Part shown: positions 44,708 through 52,940 of the stretch, piece after piece
How the letters are laid out: each line of letters starts with the position of its first letter
Numbering within the stretch: the first letter of the stretch is position 1
From: Devosia subaequoris
Lineage (GTDB): Bacteria > Pseudomonadota > Alphaproteobacteria > Rhizobiales > Devosiaceae
Direction: 5' to 3'
Assembly: GCF_014197055.1 (NCBI RefSeq)
Contig: NZ_JACIEW010000001.1
Location: 310,001 to 374,000, forward strand
Length of the DNA stretch: 64,000 nt
Notes under the pieces: generated by a model
What the model saw: only the letters and a program-made list of their open reading frames with translations
The model's database searches: none
Told to the model about the DNA's origin: nothing
Program-made: the position numbers and the translations under genes

Positions 44708-45733
44708 TTAGCGGATGGGCATGGAGTACTGCAGGCCACCATTGGTCCACAGTGCATTAAGCCCACGCTCAAGGCCAATGTCGGTCTCGGGACCAACGTG
44801 CTTGGCGTAGGACTCGCCGTAGTTACCGACATGCTTGATGATGCGGTAAGCCCAATCTGGCGTCAGGCCGATCGGCGTACCGAAATCACCCTCGACGCCG
44901 AGCAGGCGCTTGATGGCGGGGTTATCAGAACCGAGCATTTCATCAACATTGGCCGAGGTCACGCCCAGCTCTTCAGCTTCGAGCAGCGCGTAGTAAGTCC
45001 AACGGTTGATATAGAACCACTGCTCGTCACCCTGACGGACGGAAGGGCCAAGCGGCTCCTTGGAGATGATTTCCGGCAGAATGGCATAATCGTCCGGGTT
45101 ACCAAACTTGGAGCGTTCAGCAGCGAGGGCCGACGAGTCAGTGGTGTAGACGTCGCAACGGCCATCTTCGAAAGCCTTCACAACTTCGTCCTGGTCGGTG
45201 AACACGACCGGCGAATAGTCCATGTCGTTGGTTTCAAAATAGTCGGCGGCATTCAGCTCAGTGGTCGTGCCGGACTCGATGCAGATGGCTGCACCGGACA
45301 GATCGAGAGCCGATTCAATGCCATCGGCCTTGCGAACCATGAAACCCTGGCCGTCATAATACATCGTGCCCGCGAACATGATGCCCAGATCGGTGTCGCG
45401 GCTCATGGTCCAGGTGGTGGTGCGCGACAGAATGTCGATTTCGCCAGCGGACAGAGCGGCAAAGCGCTCCTGGGACGTCAGCGGGGTGTAGCGGACCGCA
45501 TCGGCGTCATCAAAGACGGCGGCAGCCACGGCACGGCAGAAGTCCACTTCAAGTCCGGTCCAGTTGTTGTTGGCATCCGGGGCCGAGAAGCCTGGCACAC
45601 CACCAGTGACACCGCACTGGATATATCCCTTGGCCTTTACGTCATCGAGAGTAGCGGCTTGAGCAGCAGTCGCGCCGAGACCCAGCGAGGCCGCGATTGC
45701 GATCGATACGAGCGCTTTATTTTGCATTTGCAT
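44708..45733 (-). CDS. aapJ: General L-amino-acid-binding protein AapJ
   Basis: 341 residues. Signal peptide ALVSIAIAASLGLGATAAQA (cut near residue 27), then the mature amino-acid-binding protein with DDVKAKGYIQCGVTGGVPGFSAPDANNNWTGLEVDFCRAV, EIDILSRTTTWTMSRDTDLGIMFAGTMYYDGQGFMV and the end GLERGLNALWTNGGLQYSMPIR. AapJ is the periplasmic receptor for many L-amino acids. Start ATG with AAGG upstream. It is the first gene of the aap operon and diverges from metC, a gene pair conserved in rhizobia. Confidence 0.95.
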   Translation of the reverse strand: MQMQNKALVSIAIAASLGLGATAAQAATLDDVKAKGYIQCGVTGGVPGFSAPDANNNWTGLEVDFCRAVAAAVFDDADAVRYTPLTSQERFAALSAGEIDILSRTTTWTMSRDTDLGIMFAGTMYYDGQGFMVRKADGIESALDLSGAAICIESGTTTELNAADYFETNDMDYSPVVFTDQDEVVKAFEDGRCDVYTTDSSALAAERSKFGNPDDYAILPEIISKEPLGPSVRQGDEQWFYINRWTYYALLEAEELGVTSANVDEMLGSDNPAIKRLLGVEGDFGTPIGLTPDWAYRIIKHVGNYGESYAKHVGPETDIGLERGLNALWTNGGLQYSMPIR

Positions 45734-45879
45734 TTTTGCCTTTTGTTTCCTGACCCTGTGTTTTCGAAGCCGACCAATGTTCCCGCAGCTTCGAGAGCAC
45801 CGCCGCTTTGAGTGCGGTTTGGATGCTGCTAAGCATGCAACCTTCTATTGTCCCTAACGTCAAGGGCCGATGGCACGTT

Positions 45880-45904
45880 GAGACAGCAAGACTGTCTCTT
45901 TTTT
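45880..45904 (+). terminator. Intrinsic terminator-like hairpin ahead of metC
   Basis: Stem GAGACAG / CTGTCTC, five-base loop CAAGA, and an uninterrupted T6 tract. It is 43 bases before the metC start, on the metC strand, with no upstream plus-strand gene in the 214-base divergent region. It could end an attenuated metC leader or a small RNA. Confidence 0.65.
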
Positions 45905-45947
45905 AGCCAAACGCATGACGTGAACCGTTTTTGAGCAATATCTGATC

Positions 45948-47135
45948 ATGTCCGAAAAATTCCCCGAACAGGCCGGCAATCAATCAATCGAAACCATCCT
46001 GACCCATGGTGGACGGAATCCGGACAATCAGTTCGGCTTCGTCAATACGCCGGTCTATCGCGGCTCGACAGTTCTGTTCAAAACCCTGGCCGACCTCGAT
46101 GCCCAGTCCCAGGCCTATCTCTATGGCCGAGCTGGCAACCCGACGACCGAATCGGTCGAGCAGGTGATCAACGCACTCGAGAGGGCGTATCGGACCAAAC
46201 TGGTGCCATCCGGACTGGCCGCCATAACCATTGCCCTGATGGCCTGTCTCAACTCGGGCGATGATATCCTGATCACCGACAGCGCTTATGAGCCGGGCCG
46301 CAAGTTTGCCGACGGCTTTCTAGAGCGCATGGGGGTTAGTGTTCGCTTCTACGATCCCCGGATCGGAGCGGGCCTTGCTGACCTAATGCGTCCCAATACG
46401 CGTGCGGTGCTGGCTGAAAGCCCCGGTTCCCTGACCTTTGAGATCCAGGACATTCCCGCTCTGGCCGCGGCCGCCCACGCCGGTGGCGCCCGGCTGATCG
46501 TGGACAATAGTTGGGCGAGCCCGCTTTATTGCCAGCCCCTGCTGCTGGGGGCCGACATTGTCGTGCATGCGGCCACGAAAATGTTCGTTGGACATTCCGA
46601 TGCCTTGGCCGGGACGATCTCGACGACCAGGGAGGCCTGGGATGACGTCGAACGGGTGCGCACGCTATTGGGCTTCTTTGCCTCGGGAGACGAGGCATTC
46701 CTCGTTGCACGAGGCCTGCGCACGCTTGCCATACGGATGAAGGAACATCAGCATCGGGCCCTCGAGATTGCGCAGTGGCTGGAGGCGCAAAACGAAGTGG
46801 TTGAGGTGCTGCACCCTGCCCTGCCCAGCCACCCTGACCACGCACTTTGGCAGCGGGACTTCTCGGGTTCCGGCAGCCTGTTCGGTTTCGTACTCAGGCC
46901 GGCCCCACGGGCCGCCGTGGCCGCGTTTGTTGACCACATGCAGATCTTCTCCATGGGGTACTCCTGGGGCGGATATGAAAGTCTCTGCCTGCCAGTGTCG
47001 ATCACGAAGGCGCGGACTGCCGTACCGTGGACCGAAGAAGGCCAGCTCTTTCGCGTGCATATCGGCCTAGAGGGAATCGAGGATATCAAGGCAGATCTGA
47101 GCGCCGCACTCGACCGCTACGCGCGAGCCCGTTGA
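45948..47135 (+). CDS. metC: Cystathionine beta-lyase
   Basis: 395 residues of the Cys/Met metabolism PLP family. The PLP lysine is in HAATKMFVGHSDALAG (about 205-220); other marks are YGRAGNPTTESVEQVINALE and LVPSGLAAITIALMACLNSGDDILI, LIVDNSWASPLYCQPLLLGAD, and SMGYSWGGYESLC. It cleaves cystathionine to homocysteine for methionine synthesis. It diverges from aapJ. Stop overlaps the end of the PAP2 gene by about 19 bases (tail to tail). Confidence 0.93.
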   Translation: MSEKFPEQAGNQSIETILTHGGRNPDNQFGFVNTPVYRGSTVLFKTLADLDAQSQAYLYGRAGNPTTESVEQVINALERAYRTKLVPSGLAAITIALMACLNSGDDILITDSAYEPGRKFADGFLERMGVSVRFYDPRIGAGLADLMRPNTRAVLAESPGSLTFEIQDIPALAAAAHAGGARLIVDNSWASPLYCQPLLLGADIVVHAATKMFVGHSDALAGTISTTREAWDDVERVRTLLGFFASGDEAFLVARGLRTLAIRMKEHQHRALEIAQWLEAQNEVVEVLHPALPSHPDHALWQRDFSGSGSLFGFVLRPAPRAAVAAFVDHMQIFSMGYSWGGYESLCLPVSITKARTAVPWTEEGQLFRVHIGLEGIEDIKADLSAALDRYARAR

Positions 47136-47854
47136 ATCAGCCGGCGCAGCCCTTCAAGGGGTTTCAAACTGATCCGTCCGTCTGGCGACTGCTTAAAAAG
47201 CCAGCCCTTGCGGGCAAAGAGATTGCGAACAAGATAGGCGCCCAGCATCCCCACAATCAGCCCGGCAAATACGTCGGTGGGATAGTGGGCACCAACCGGC
47301 ACGCGGGACAAGGCAACGACCACTCCAATCACGAAGAGGAACGGAAACAGCGGCGGATAGATGAAACCCGCCACAAATGCCGTGGCGATCGCTGTTGTGG
47401 AATGCCCACTCGGAAAACTCTGAAACGTCCAGTCATTGAAGAAATTCTGGAACGAGAAGGCGCCGACAGTGTCGAACTCATCGGGCCGGGCGCGCCCGAT
47501 GAGGCGCTTTAGGAGGGTGGTGATGAGACCCGGCACGGCAACGCCGAGAAACACAAATGCAGACGTGGCGGCCAGTTCTCCGCAGGCCTGACGCCAGACG
47601 CCCTGTAAGGGAAACATTGCGAGCCGGAGCAGAATCATCAGGACAAGACTTGGAATGAGGATCCAATCGGACAATCCATAGTCGGTGATGAAGAAGAACG
47701 GCGCGCGCCACTGGTCCGGCCAACCAATGGCGCCCCGAGACGCCAAGACATCGATAGTGCTCAAAATTCCCAGGATGGCCACCAAGCCGGCCAAAAAGAG
47801 CGGCCAGGTCTTGCGATCGAGGCCAAGAGGCCAAGGCTTTTGGATATCGAACAT
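47117..47854 (-). CDS. PAP2-type membrane phosphatase
   Basis: 245 residues from the ATG at 47854. Three catalytic boxes are present in order: KRLIGRARP, PSGHSTT, and SRVPVGAHYPTDVFAG. Six helices are predicted. Members dephosphorylate undecaprenyl pyrophosphate, phosphatidic acid or other lipid phosphates; UppP-like or lipid A phosphatase activity cannot be told apart. Longer in-frame non-ATG starts exist but do not add a domain. The 3' end overlaps metC on the opposite strand. Confidence 0.87.
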   Translation of the reverse strand: MFDIQKPWPLGLDRKTWPLFLAGLVAILGILSTIDVLASRGAIGWPDQWRAPFFFITDYGLSDWILIPSLVLMILLRLAMFPLQGVWRQACGELAATSAFVFLGVAVPGLITTLLKRLIGRARPDEFDTVGAFSFQNFFNDWTFQSFPSGHSTTAIATAFVAGFIYPPLFPFLFVIGVVVALSRVPVGAHYPTDVFAGLIVGMLGAYLVRNLFARKGWLFKQSPDGRISLKPLEGLRRLIQRARA

Positions 47855-47958
47855 GACTTTCTTGTCCACTTTCCGACATCGCTTCGTCAAGCTTGTCAGC
47901 AGCGGCTAAAGCGGCCTTGCCCTTTGTCTCCGAACACGGTATCGGAAAGCCGCGACGT

Positions 47959-48035
47959 CGGAGTGTAGCTCAGCCTGGTAGAGCACCGGTTTTGGGAACC
48001 GGGGGTCCAAAGTTCGAATCTTTGTACTCCGACCA
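47959..48035 (+). tRNA. tRNA-Pro (anticodon TGG)
   Basis: Acceptor CGGAGTG pairs with TACTCCG (one G-U), anticodon arm CCGGT-TTTGGGA-ACCGG with TGG at 47993-47995, T-arm AGTTCGAATCT, CCA encoded. It stands 28 bases before the NDUFS4-like gene and may share its transcript. Confidence 0.96.
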
Positions 48036-48063
48036 TTCGCCCGCATCGTGTTGAGGACTTTGC

Positions 48064-48369
48064 ATGACCGCCCGTATCTATCGCCCTTCCCCCAACGCCA
48101 TGCAGTCCGGCAAGGGCAAGTCTAAGCAATGGGTGCTCGTCCACGAATCCGCCACGCCGCGCAGCATTGATCCGCTGATGGGCTACACCAGCAGTTCCGA
48201 CATGAACCAGCAGGTTCGTCTGTCCTTCGAGACGCTGGAAGATGCGGAAGCCTATGCTCAGCGCAACGGCATCCCCTATTCGGTCCAGCCGGCCCACGAG
48301 CCGACACCCAAGCGGGTGAGCTACCCCGACAATTTCCGGTCCGATCGCAAGACCCCTTGGACCCACTGA
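48064..48369 (+). CDS. NDUFS4-like NADH dehydrogenase accessory subunit
   Basis: 101 residues with the ETC complex I subunit signature: ARIYRPSPNAMQSGKGKSKQWVLVHE, MGYTSSSDMNQQVRLSFETLEDAEAYAQRNGIPYSVQPAHEP and the closing YPDNFRSDRKTPWTH. NDUFS4 is a small accessory subunit of complex I found in alphaproteobacteria and mitochondria, in mitochondria needed for stable assembly of the N-module. The gene is far from any nuo genes. A terminator follows. Confidence 0.93.
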   Translation: MTARIYRPSPNAMQSGKGKSKQWVLVHESATPRSIDPLMGYTSSSDMNQQVRLSFETLEDAEAYAQRNGIPYSVQPAHEPTPKRVSYPDNFRSDRKTPWTH

Positions 48370-48398
48370 TCTCAACGCTCAGATAATGATTCGCTTTC

Positions 48399-48430
48399 GC
48401 GCCGCAAGAGATTGCGGCGCTTTGCTTTTT
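48399..48430 (+). terminator. Intrinsic terminator after the NDUFS4-like gene
   Basis: Nine-base-pair stem GCGCCGCAA / TTGCGGCGC with a four-base loop, then TTTGCTTTTT, 30 bases after the stop at 48369. Confidence 0.85.
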
Positions 48431-48471
48431 GGCGATAGAATCGGCGCGCTAATCTCTGCTTTGAGGTCTTC

Positions 48472-49338
48472 ATGCCGTTACGTCCGCTGCTGACCTTGCC
48501 GTTCCTGCTCCTGGCGTCGACCGGCACTGCCCATGCCGCCCCTGCCCTATGGCAGGTCAGCGACGAGGACAGCTCTGTGTGGTTGTTCGGGTCCGTCCAC
48601 CTGCTGCGAGCGGACACCAAGTGGCGCAGCGGGACGCTGGACAAGATATTCTCCAAGGCTGATCGCGTATATTTCGAAACCGATCTCAGTATCGAAGCGC
48701 AGATGGCCATGATGCCACTATCCTTTGATCTCGGATTCAATCGCGATGGCCGCCTGCTTAGCGAAATCATTGGTGCAGAGCTTACTGAGCGCGTGCGGGA
48801 AGCGGCTGGCAGATATGCCATCCCGATGGCGACGTTGCTGACCATGAAGCCCTGGATGGCCGCTACGACCCTTTCGACAGGGCCATTGCTGGATTCGGGA
48901 TATGAAGCCGCGCACGGGGTTGAGGCTGTGCTTGCGGCGGAGTTGACCGAAGACCGGTTGGGATTTCTCGAGACGCCCGAGCAACAACTGAATTTTCTGG
49001 CCGGTGGCAGTCAGGACGAGCAAATCGCAATGCTCGAAGGGACGCTGGATACGCTCGATGTCATGCAGACTGATATCGACGAGATGGTACGGGCCTGGTC
49101 CGATGGACGACCCGAACAATTGGGCGAAATCTTTACGGCACAGATGGGGAGCTATGACCAAGGCATGGTCGAACGCCTGATCGACATGCGGAACGCCGAC
49201 TGGGTTGAACAGATCGACGCGATGCTTAGGCGCAACGAAAGCGCGTTGCTAGTGGTCGGCGCGGCACATTTGGCTGGTGACGCCAGTGTGGTCCGGCTGC
49301 TTGAAGAGCGCGGCTTTGAAGGTGAACGCCTGCAATAG
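48472..49338 (+). CDS. Secreted TraB/GumN-family protein
   Basis: 288 residues. Signal peptide MPLRPLLTLPFLLLASTGTAHA, then LWQVSDEDSSVWLFGSVHLLRADTKW, the N-terminal TraB/GumN motif with the GSxH box, DRVYFETDLS (the conserved Glu), MATLLTMKPWMAATTLSTGPLLDSGYEAAHGVEAVLAAE, and at the end SALLVVGAAHLAGDASVVRLLEERGFEGER (second GxxH). These are proteases or peptidase-like enzymes of the Tiki/TraB superfamily with metal-binding GxxH motifs; substrate unknown. A terminator on the opposite strand follows. Confidence 0.88.
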   Translation: MPLRPLLTLPFLLLASTGTAHAAPALWQVSDEDSSVWLFGSVHLLRADTKWRSGTLDKIFSKADRVYFETDLSIEAQMAMMPLSFDLGFNRDGRLLSEIIGAELTERVREAAGRYAIPMATLLTMKPWMAATTLSTGPLLDSGYEAAHGVEAVLAAELTEDRLGFLETPEQQLNFLAGGSQDEQIAMLEGTLDTLDVMQTDIDEMVRAWSDGRPEQLGEIFTAQMGSYDQGMVERLIDMRNADWVEQIDAMLRRNESALLVVGAAHLAGDASVVRLLEERGFEGERLQ

Positions 49339-49365
49339 AAAAGGCCGGCAGCAAGGCTGCCGGCC
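49338..49365 (-). terminator. Intrinsic terminator for the carbohydrate gene cluster
   Basis: Ten-base-pair stem GGCCGGCAGC / GCTGCCGGCC with loop AAG. On the minus strand it is followed by TTTTCTATT. It lies 25 bases after the last gene of the leftward sugar cluster and overlaps the TraB stop. Confidence 0.8.
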
Positions 49366-49389
49366 AGATCATCCAGTACGCTGGGAAGA

Positions 49390-50541
49390 TCAGACGTCCG
49401 CGAAGCGGGTCCACTTGCTGTCGTCCTGGCTCGATTTCACCGAAGCGGTGATGAATTGCATGCCTTCGATACCATCGGCCATGGTGGGAAGCAGGCCCTC
49501 GAAATCGCTGCCTTCGCCGCGGATGACTGCAGCGAACTGGCTGTAGAGCGTGGCGAAAGCCTCAAGATAGCCTTCGGGGTGTCCTGCCGGGATACGCACA
49601 TTCATCGAGGCTGCCGGTGGTACGGAGATCGAGCCACCGCGGGTCAGCAATTGCCGCGGCTTACCGAATTCAGTGAACCACATGTAGTTCGGGTTCTCCT
49701 GGCTCCATTCGAGCCCACCCTTGTCACCATAGACGCGAAGCTGCAGGCCGTTCTCCTTGCCGACGGCGACCTGGCTGGCCCAGAGCATGCCTTTGGCTCC
49801 ACCCTCAAAGCGCAGCATGATGTGGACATTGTCGTCCAACTGACGCCCCGACACGAACGCGGTCAGATCAGCCGAGACGGCCTCGGTCTTGAGGCCGGTG
49901 ACAAAGCGGAGCAAATTGTAGGCATGGGTGCCGATATCACCGATACAACCGCCCGCACCCGAGCGCGCAGGATCCGTGCGCCACGCAGCCTGCTTGTTGC
50001 CTTCGTCGGCCGCTTCCGTAAGCCAATCCTGCGCATATTCGGCCTGAACAACGCGAATCTTGCCCAAAGCCCCCGATGCGACCAGTTCCCGAGCCTGACG
50101 AATGAGCGGGTAACCGGTGTAATTATGCGTCAGCAGAAACTTCGCACCGTTCGCTGGCTTGATGTCAGTCAGCTTGCGGGCGTCGTCCAGGTTTGAGGTG
50201 ATCGGCTTGTCGCAAATGACGTGGATGCCGGCCTCCAGAAATGCCTTGGTCGGGCCAAAATGCATGTGGTTCGGGGTGACGATGGACACTGCCTGGATGC
50301 CATCTGGGCGTGCGGCCTCAGCCTTGGCCATCTCCTCATAGGAGGTGTAGATGCGATCCTCGGCCAGGCCTAGGTTTTTGCCGGATTCCTTTGCGACTTC
50401 GGGCCGCGACGACAAAGCGCCAGCGACCAGTTCGAAGTCACCATCAATGCGGGATGCAATGCGGTGTACCTGGCCGATAAAGGCCCCCGTACCACCACCG
50501 ACCATGCCCAGACGAATTGGCTTTGCACCATTTTCAGCCAT
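49390..50541 (-). CDS. Gfo/Idh/MocA-family oxidoreductase (first copy)
   Basis: 383 residues. N-terminal Rossmann fold begins IRLGMVGGGTGAFIGQVHRIASRIDGDFELVAGALSS, with the GxGxxG-like GGGTGAFIG; the second strand ends AGALSSRPEVAK. The catalytic-region EKP motif is replaced by the DKPITSN motif. The substrate-binding C-terminal domain includes GGCIGDIGTHAYNLLRFVTGL, where D/H are the usual catalytic pair. Such enzymes oxidise a sugar hydroxyl with NAD(P). GGGAG lies ahead of the start. Paired with the TIM-barrel gene just upstream. Confidence 0.88.
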   Translation of the reverse strand: MAENGAKPIRLGMVGGGTGAFIGQVHRIASRIDGDFELVAGALSSRPEVAKESGKNLGLAEDRIYTSYEEMAKAEAARPDGIQAVSIVTPNHMHFGPTKAFLEAGIHVICDKPITSNLDDARKLTDIKPANGAKFLLTHNYTGYPLIRQARELVASGALGKIRVVQAEYAQDWLTEAADEGNKQAAWRTDPARSGAGGCIGDIGTHAYNLLRFVTGLKTEAVSADLTAFVSGRQLDDNVHIMLRFEGGAKGMLWASQVAVGKENGLQLRVYGDKGGLEWSQENPNYMWFTEFGKPRQLLTRGGSISVPPAASMNVRIPAGHPEGYLEAFATLYSQFAAVIRGEGSDFEGLLPTMADGIEGMQFITASVKSSQDDSKWTRFADV

Positions 50542-50565
50542 TTTTTCTCTCCCTGCTCCGACGGC

Positions 50566-51624
50566 TTATGACAAACCGAGCATCTTGCGGTTGGCGGCCT
50601 GATCGGTACCGCCGCTGGCAAAATCGTCAAAGGCTTTTTCGGTGACACGGATGATATAGTTCTGGATCAGCTCCGCACCTTCGCGGGCGCCATCTTCAGG
50701 ATGCTTGAGCGCGCATTCCCATTCGAGGACAGCCCAACCATCGAAATTATTGGCGGCCATCTTGGAGAAGATCGCCGGGAAATTGACCTGACCATCGCCA
50801 ATCGAGCGGAAGCGCCCCGCCCGATCCACCCAGGACTGGAAGCCCCCGTAAACACCCTGACGACCGGTCGGGTTGAACTCGGCATCCTTTACGTGGAAGG
50901 CCCGAATGCGGTCCTTGTAGATGTCGATGAAGTCCAGATAATCGAGCTGCTGCAGCACGAAGTGGCTTGGATCATAGAGCAGATTGGCGCGGGGGTGATT
51001 GTTTACGCGCTCGAGGAACATTTCATAGGAAATGCCATCGTGCAGATCTTCGCCGGGGTGTATCTCGTAGCAGACATCGACGCCCGCATCATCGAAGGCA
51101 TTGAGGATCGGGGTCCAGCGGCGGGCCAGTTCGTCAAAGGCTTCCTCGATCAGGCCAGCCGGACGCTGCGGCCACGGATAGACATATGGCCAGGCCAGAG
51201 CACCCGAGAAGGTCGCGTGGCCCGTCAGACCAAGGTTTTGCGAGGCCTTGGCGGCATGGAGCATGGTCTGCACCGCCCATTCCTGGCGGGCCTTGGGATT
51301 GCCATGAACGCTGGCGGGCGCAAAGCCATCAAACGCGGTATCGTAGGCAGGATGCACGGCGACGAGCTGGCCCTGCAGATGGGTCGAAAGCTCAGTGATC
51401 TCAAGGCCGTGGCTGTTCACGATACCTTTGACTTCATCCGCATAAGTCTTTGAGCTGGCGGCCTTTTCCAAGTCGATGAAGCTCGAAACCCAGGTTGGAA
51501 TCTGCACCCCCTTGTAGCCGAGGCCAGCGGCCCACTTACAGATATTGTCGAGATTATCGAAGGGGGCGGCATCGCCCGCGAATTGCGCCAGGAAAATAGC
51601 CGGGCCCTTGATGTTGGTCGCCAT
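50566..51624 (-). CDS. Xylose-isomerase-like TIM-barrel sugar isomerase/epimerase (first copy)
   Basis: 352 residues from the ATG at 51624 with AGGAGA at six bases. The AP-endonuclease-2-like barrel shows ICKWAAGLGYKGVQIPTW, the metal-binding Glu in VDVCYEIHPGEDLHD, LLYDPSHFVLQQ, IRAFHVKDAEFNPTGR, and WAVLEWECALKHPEDG. These enzymes isomerise, epimerise or dehydrate sugars or keto-sugars with a divalent metal; the specific reaction is unknown. The downstream gene is a Gfo-type dehydrogenase. Confidence 0.85.
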   Translation of the reverse strand: MATNIKGPAIFLAQFAGDAAPFDNLDNICKWAAGLGYKGVQIPTWVSSFIDLEKAASSKTYADEVKGIVNSHGLEITELSTHLQGQLVAVHPAYDTAFDGFAPASVHGNPKARQEWAVQTMLHAAKASQNLGLTGHATFSGALAWPYVYPWPQRPAGLIEEAFDELARRWTPILNAFDDAGVDVCYEIHPGEDLHDGISYEMFLERVNNHPRANLLYDPSHFVLQQLDYLDFIDIYKDRIRAFHVKDAEFNPTGRQGVYGGFQSWVDRAGRFRSIGDGQVNFPAIFSKMAANNFDGWAVLEWECALKHPEDGAREGAELIQNYIIRVTEKAFDDFASGGTDQAANRKMLGLS

Positions 51625-51714
51625 GTGGTCTCTCCTCTTGTCGCCCCGCAAGCCGCACGGATGGGGCCAGTCCTTTTCGTCTCATTGCGGGTTCTGCGGC
51701 CCCGCATATATGAC

Positions 51715-51736
51715 GGGCGGCGATCTCTCGCCGCCC
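51715..51736. promoter_or_regulatory. Intercistronic hairpin
   Basis: Perfect nine-base-pair repeat GGGCGGCGA / TCGCCGCCC, loop TCTC, in the 170-base gap between the two Gfo/TIM pairs on the leftward unit; no T-run follows on the minus strand. It may stabilise the upstream message or split expression between the pairs. Confidence 0.5.
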
Positions 51737-51794
51737 TGACATGTTAGATTATAGTTTTGACCGGCGCAGGGCACCTGTCAATGAAGTACGTTCA

Positions 51795-52937
51795 TCAAGC
51801 CTTCAGCAAGGCTTCCGCCTCGGCGATACCGAGCGCGCGCGGGCGTTCGCAGGTGGTGGTCAACGTGAGCACTTCGCCGGTCTCACCAGCCTTGAGCAGG
51901 CCCGTCATTACCTCGACGACGTGCAGCGCGACATCCAGGCCGCAACGGGCGGTTTCGCCATTCTCGATGGACTGCATCATGTCGGCAAGGCCCGCACAAC
52001 GGTAATTGGCGCGCGGCGTATCCTTGTCGAGATCCTGGTTCGGCTTGCCAAAGGGGTGGTCCCAAGGCGAAACCGGGGTGCGGATGCCTTCGATCCCAGT
52101 GGTAACCAGATCGCCGCCGAAGAAATTCGGATCGGGTACAAAGATCGAGCCATCGGTACCGTAGAGCTCAATATTGTGGTGCCCATGGGCCGCGACATCC
52201 CAGCTTGCGCCAATCGTGATAACCGCGCCAGAATGGAATTCGAGCACCCCATGAATGGTCGTCGGGGTGCCGACCTTGATGACGCTGCCCTTGTTTGGGC
52301 CATCGGCACTCACGACGCGCTCGGCACGAGCCATATTGGTGAAGGCCGAGAGGCGCTTTACCGGGCCAAGCAGATGCACGAGATTGGTGATGTAATATGG
52401 CCCGAGATCCAGGATGGGGCCGCCGCCGGGCTGAAAGAAAAAGTCCGGATTGGGGTGCCAATGCTCCATGCCGCGGCTCATCACATGAGTTGTGCCGCTC
52501 ATGATCTTGCCGAGCTTGCCCGAGTCGATGATCTCTCGCGCCTGCTGGTGTGCGCCGCCGAGGAAGGTATCGGGGGCGGAGCCAACCTTGAGGCCACGTT
52601 CGTCGGCGGCCTTCTTGAGAGCCAGGCCTTCATCCACGGTCAGCACGAAGGGCTTTTCCGAGTAGGAATGCTTGCCCGCCGAAATGATGTCGTTGGACAC
52701 CTGATAGTGGGTCGAGGGGATCGTCAAATTGACGATGACATCGAGCTCACTGTTCTTGAGCAACTCGTCCGGCGTCTGCGCCGCCACGCCGAACTCGTCA
52801 GCGCGCAGCTTTGCAGCCTCGGGCCGGATGTCTGCTACAGCGCGGACGTCTAGCCCATTGAACAAGGGCGCCAGGCGCAGATAGGCGGCTGAGATATTGC
52901 CGGCACCCATGATGCCGACACCATAAGTCTTTGCCAT
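51795..52937 (-). CDS. Gfo/Idh/MocA-family oxidoreductase (second copy)
   Basis: 380 residues with VGIMGAGNISAAYLRLAPLFNGLDVRAVADIRPEAAK (GxGxxS/N nucleotide fold), SEKPFVLTVDEGLALKKA (the EKP motif, catalytic Lys region), and GGGPILDLGPYYITNLVHLLGPVKRL (D/Y in place of the D/H pair). It differs clearly from the first copy and keeps the standard EKP. NAD(P)-dependent oxidation of a sugar or polyol is likely. Its start is three bases after the TIM-barrel stop, coupling the two. Confidence 0.88.
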   Translation of the reverse strand: MAKTYGVGIMGAGNISAAYLRLAPLFNGLDVRAVADIRPEAAKLRADEFGVAAQTPDELLKNSELDVIVNLTIPSTHYQVSNDIISAGKHSYSEKPFVLTVDEGLALKKAADERGLKVGSAPDTFLGGAHQQAREIIDSGKLGKIMSGTTHVMSRGMEHWHPNPDFFFQPGGGPILDLGPYYITNLVHLLGPVKRLSAFTNMARAERVVSADGPNKGSVIKVGTPTTIHGVLEFHSGAVITIGASWDVAAHGHHNIELYGTDGSIFVPDPNFFGGDLVTTGIEGIRTPVSPWDHPFGKPNQDLDKDTPRANYRCAGLADMMQSIENGETARCGLDVALHVVEVMTGLLKAGETGEVLTLTTTCERPRALGIAEAEALLKA

Positions 52938-52940
52938 GAA

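Noticed and set aside
45860-45945. SAM-II riboswitch upstream of metC
   Set aside because: A GCTAAAAAAG-like string is present on the minus strand, but the paired elements and conserved core of SAM-II could not be found on either strand.
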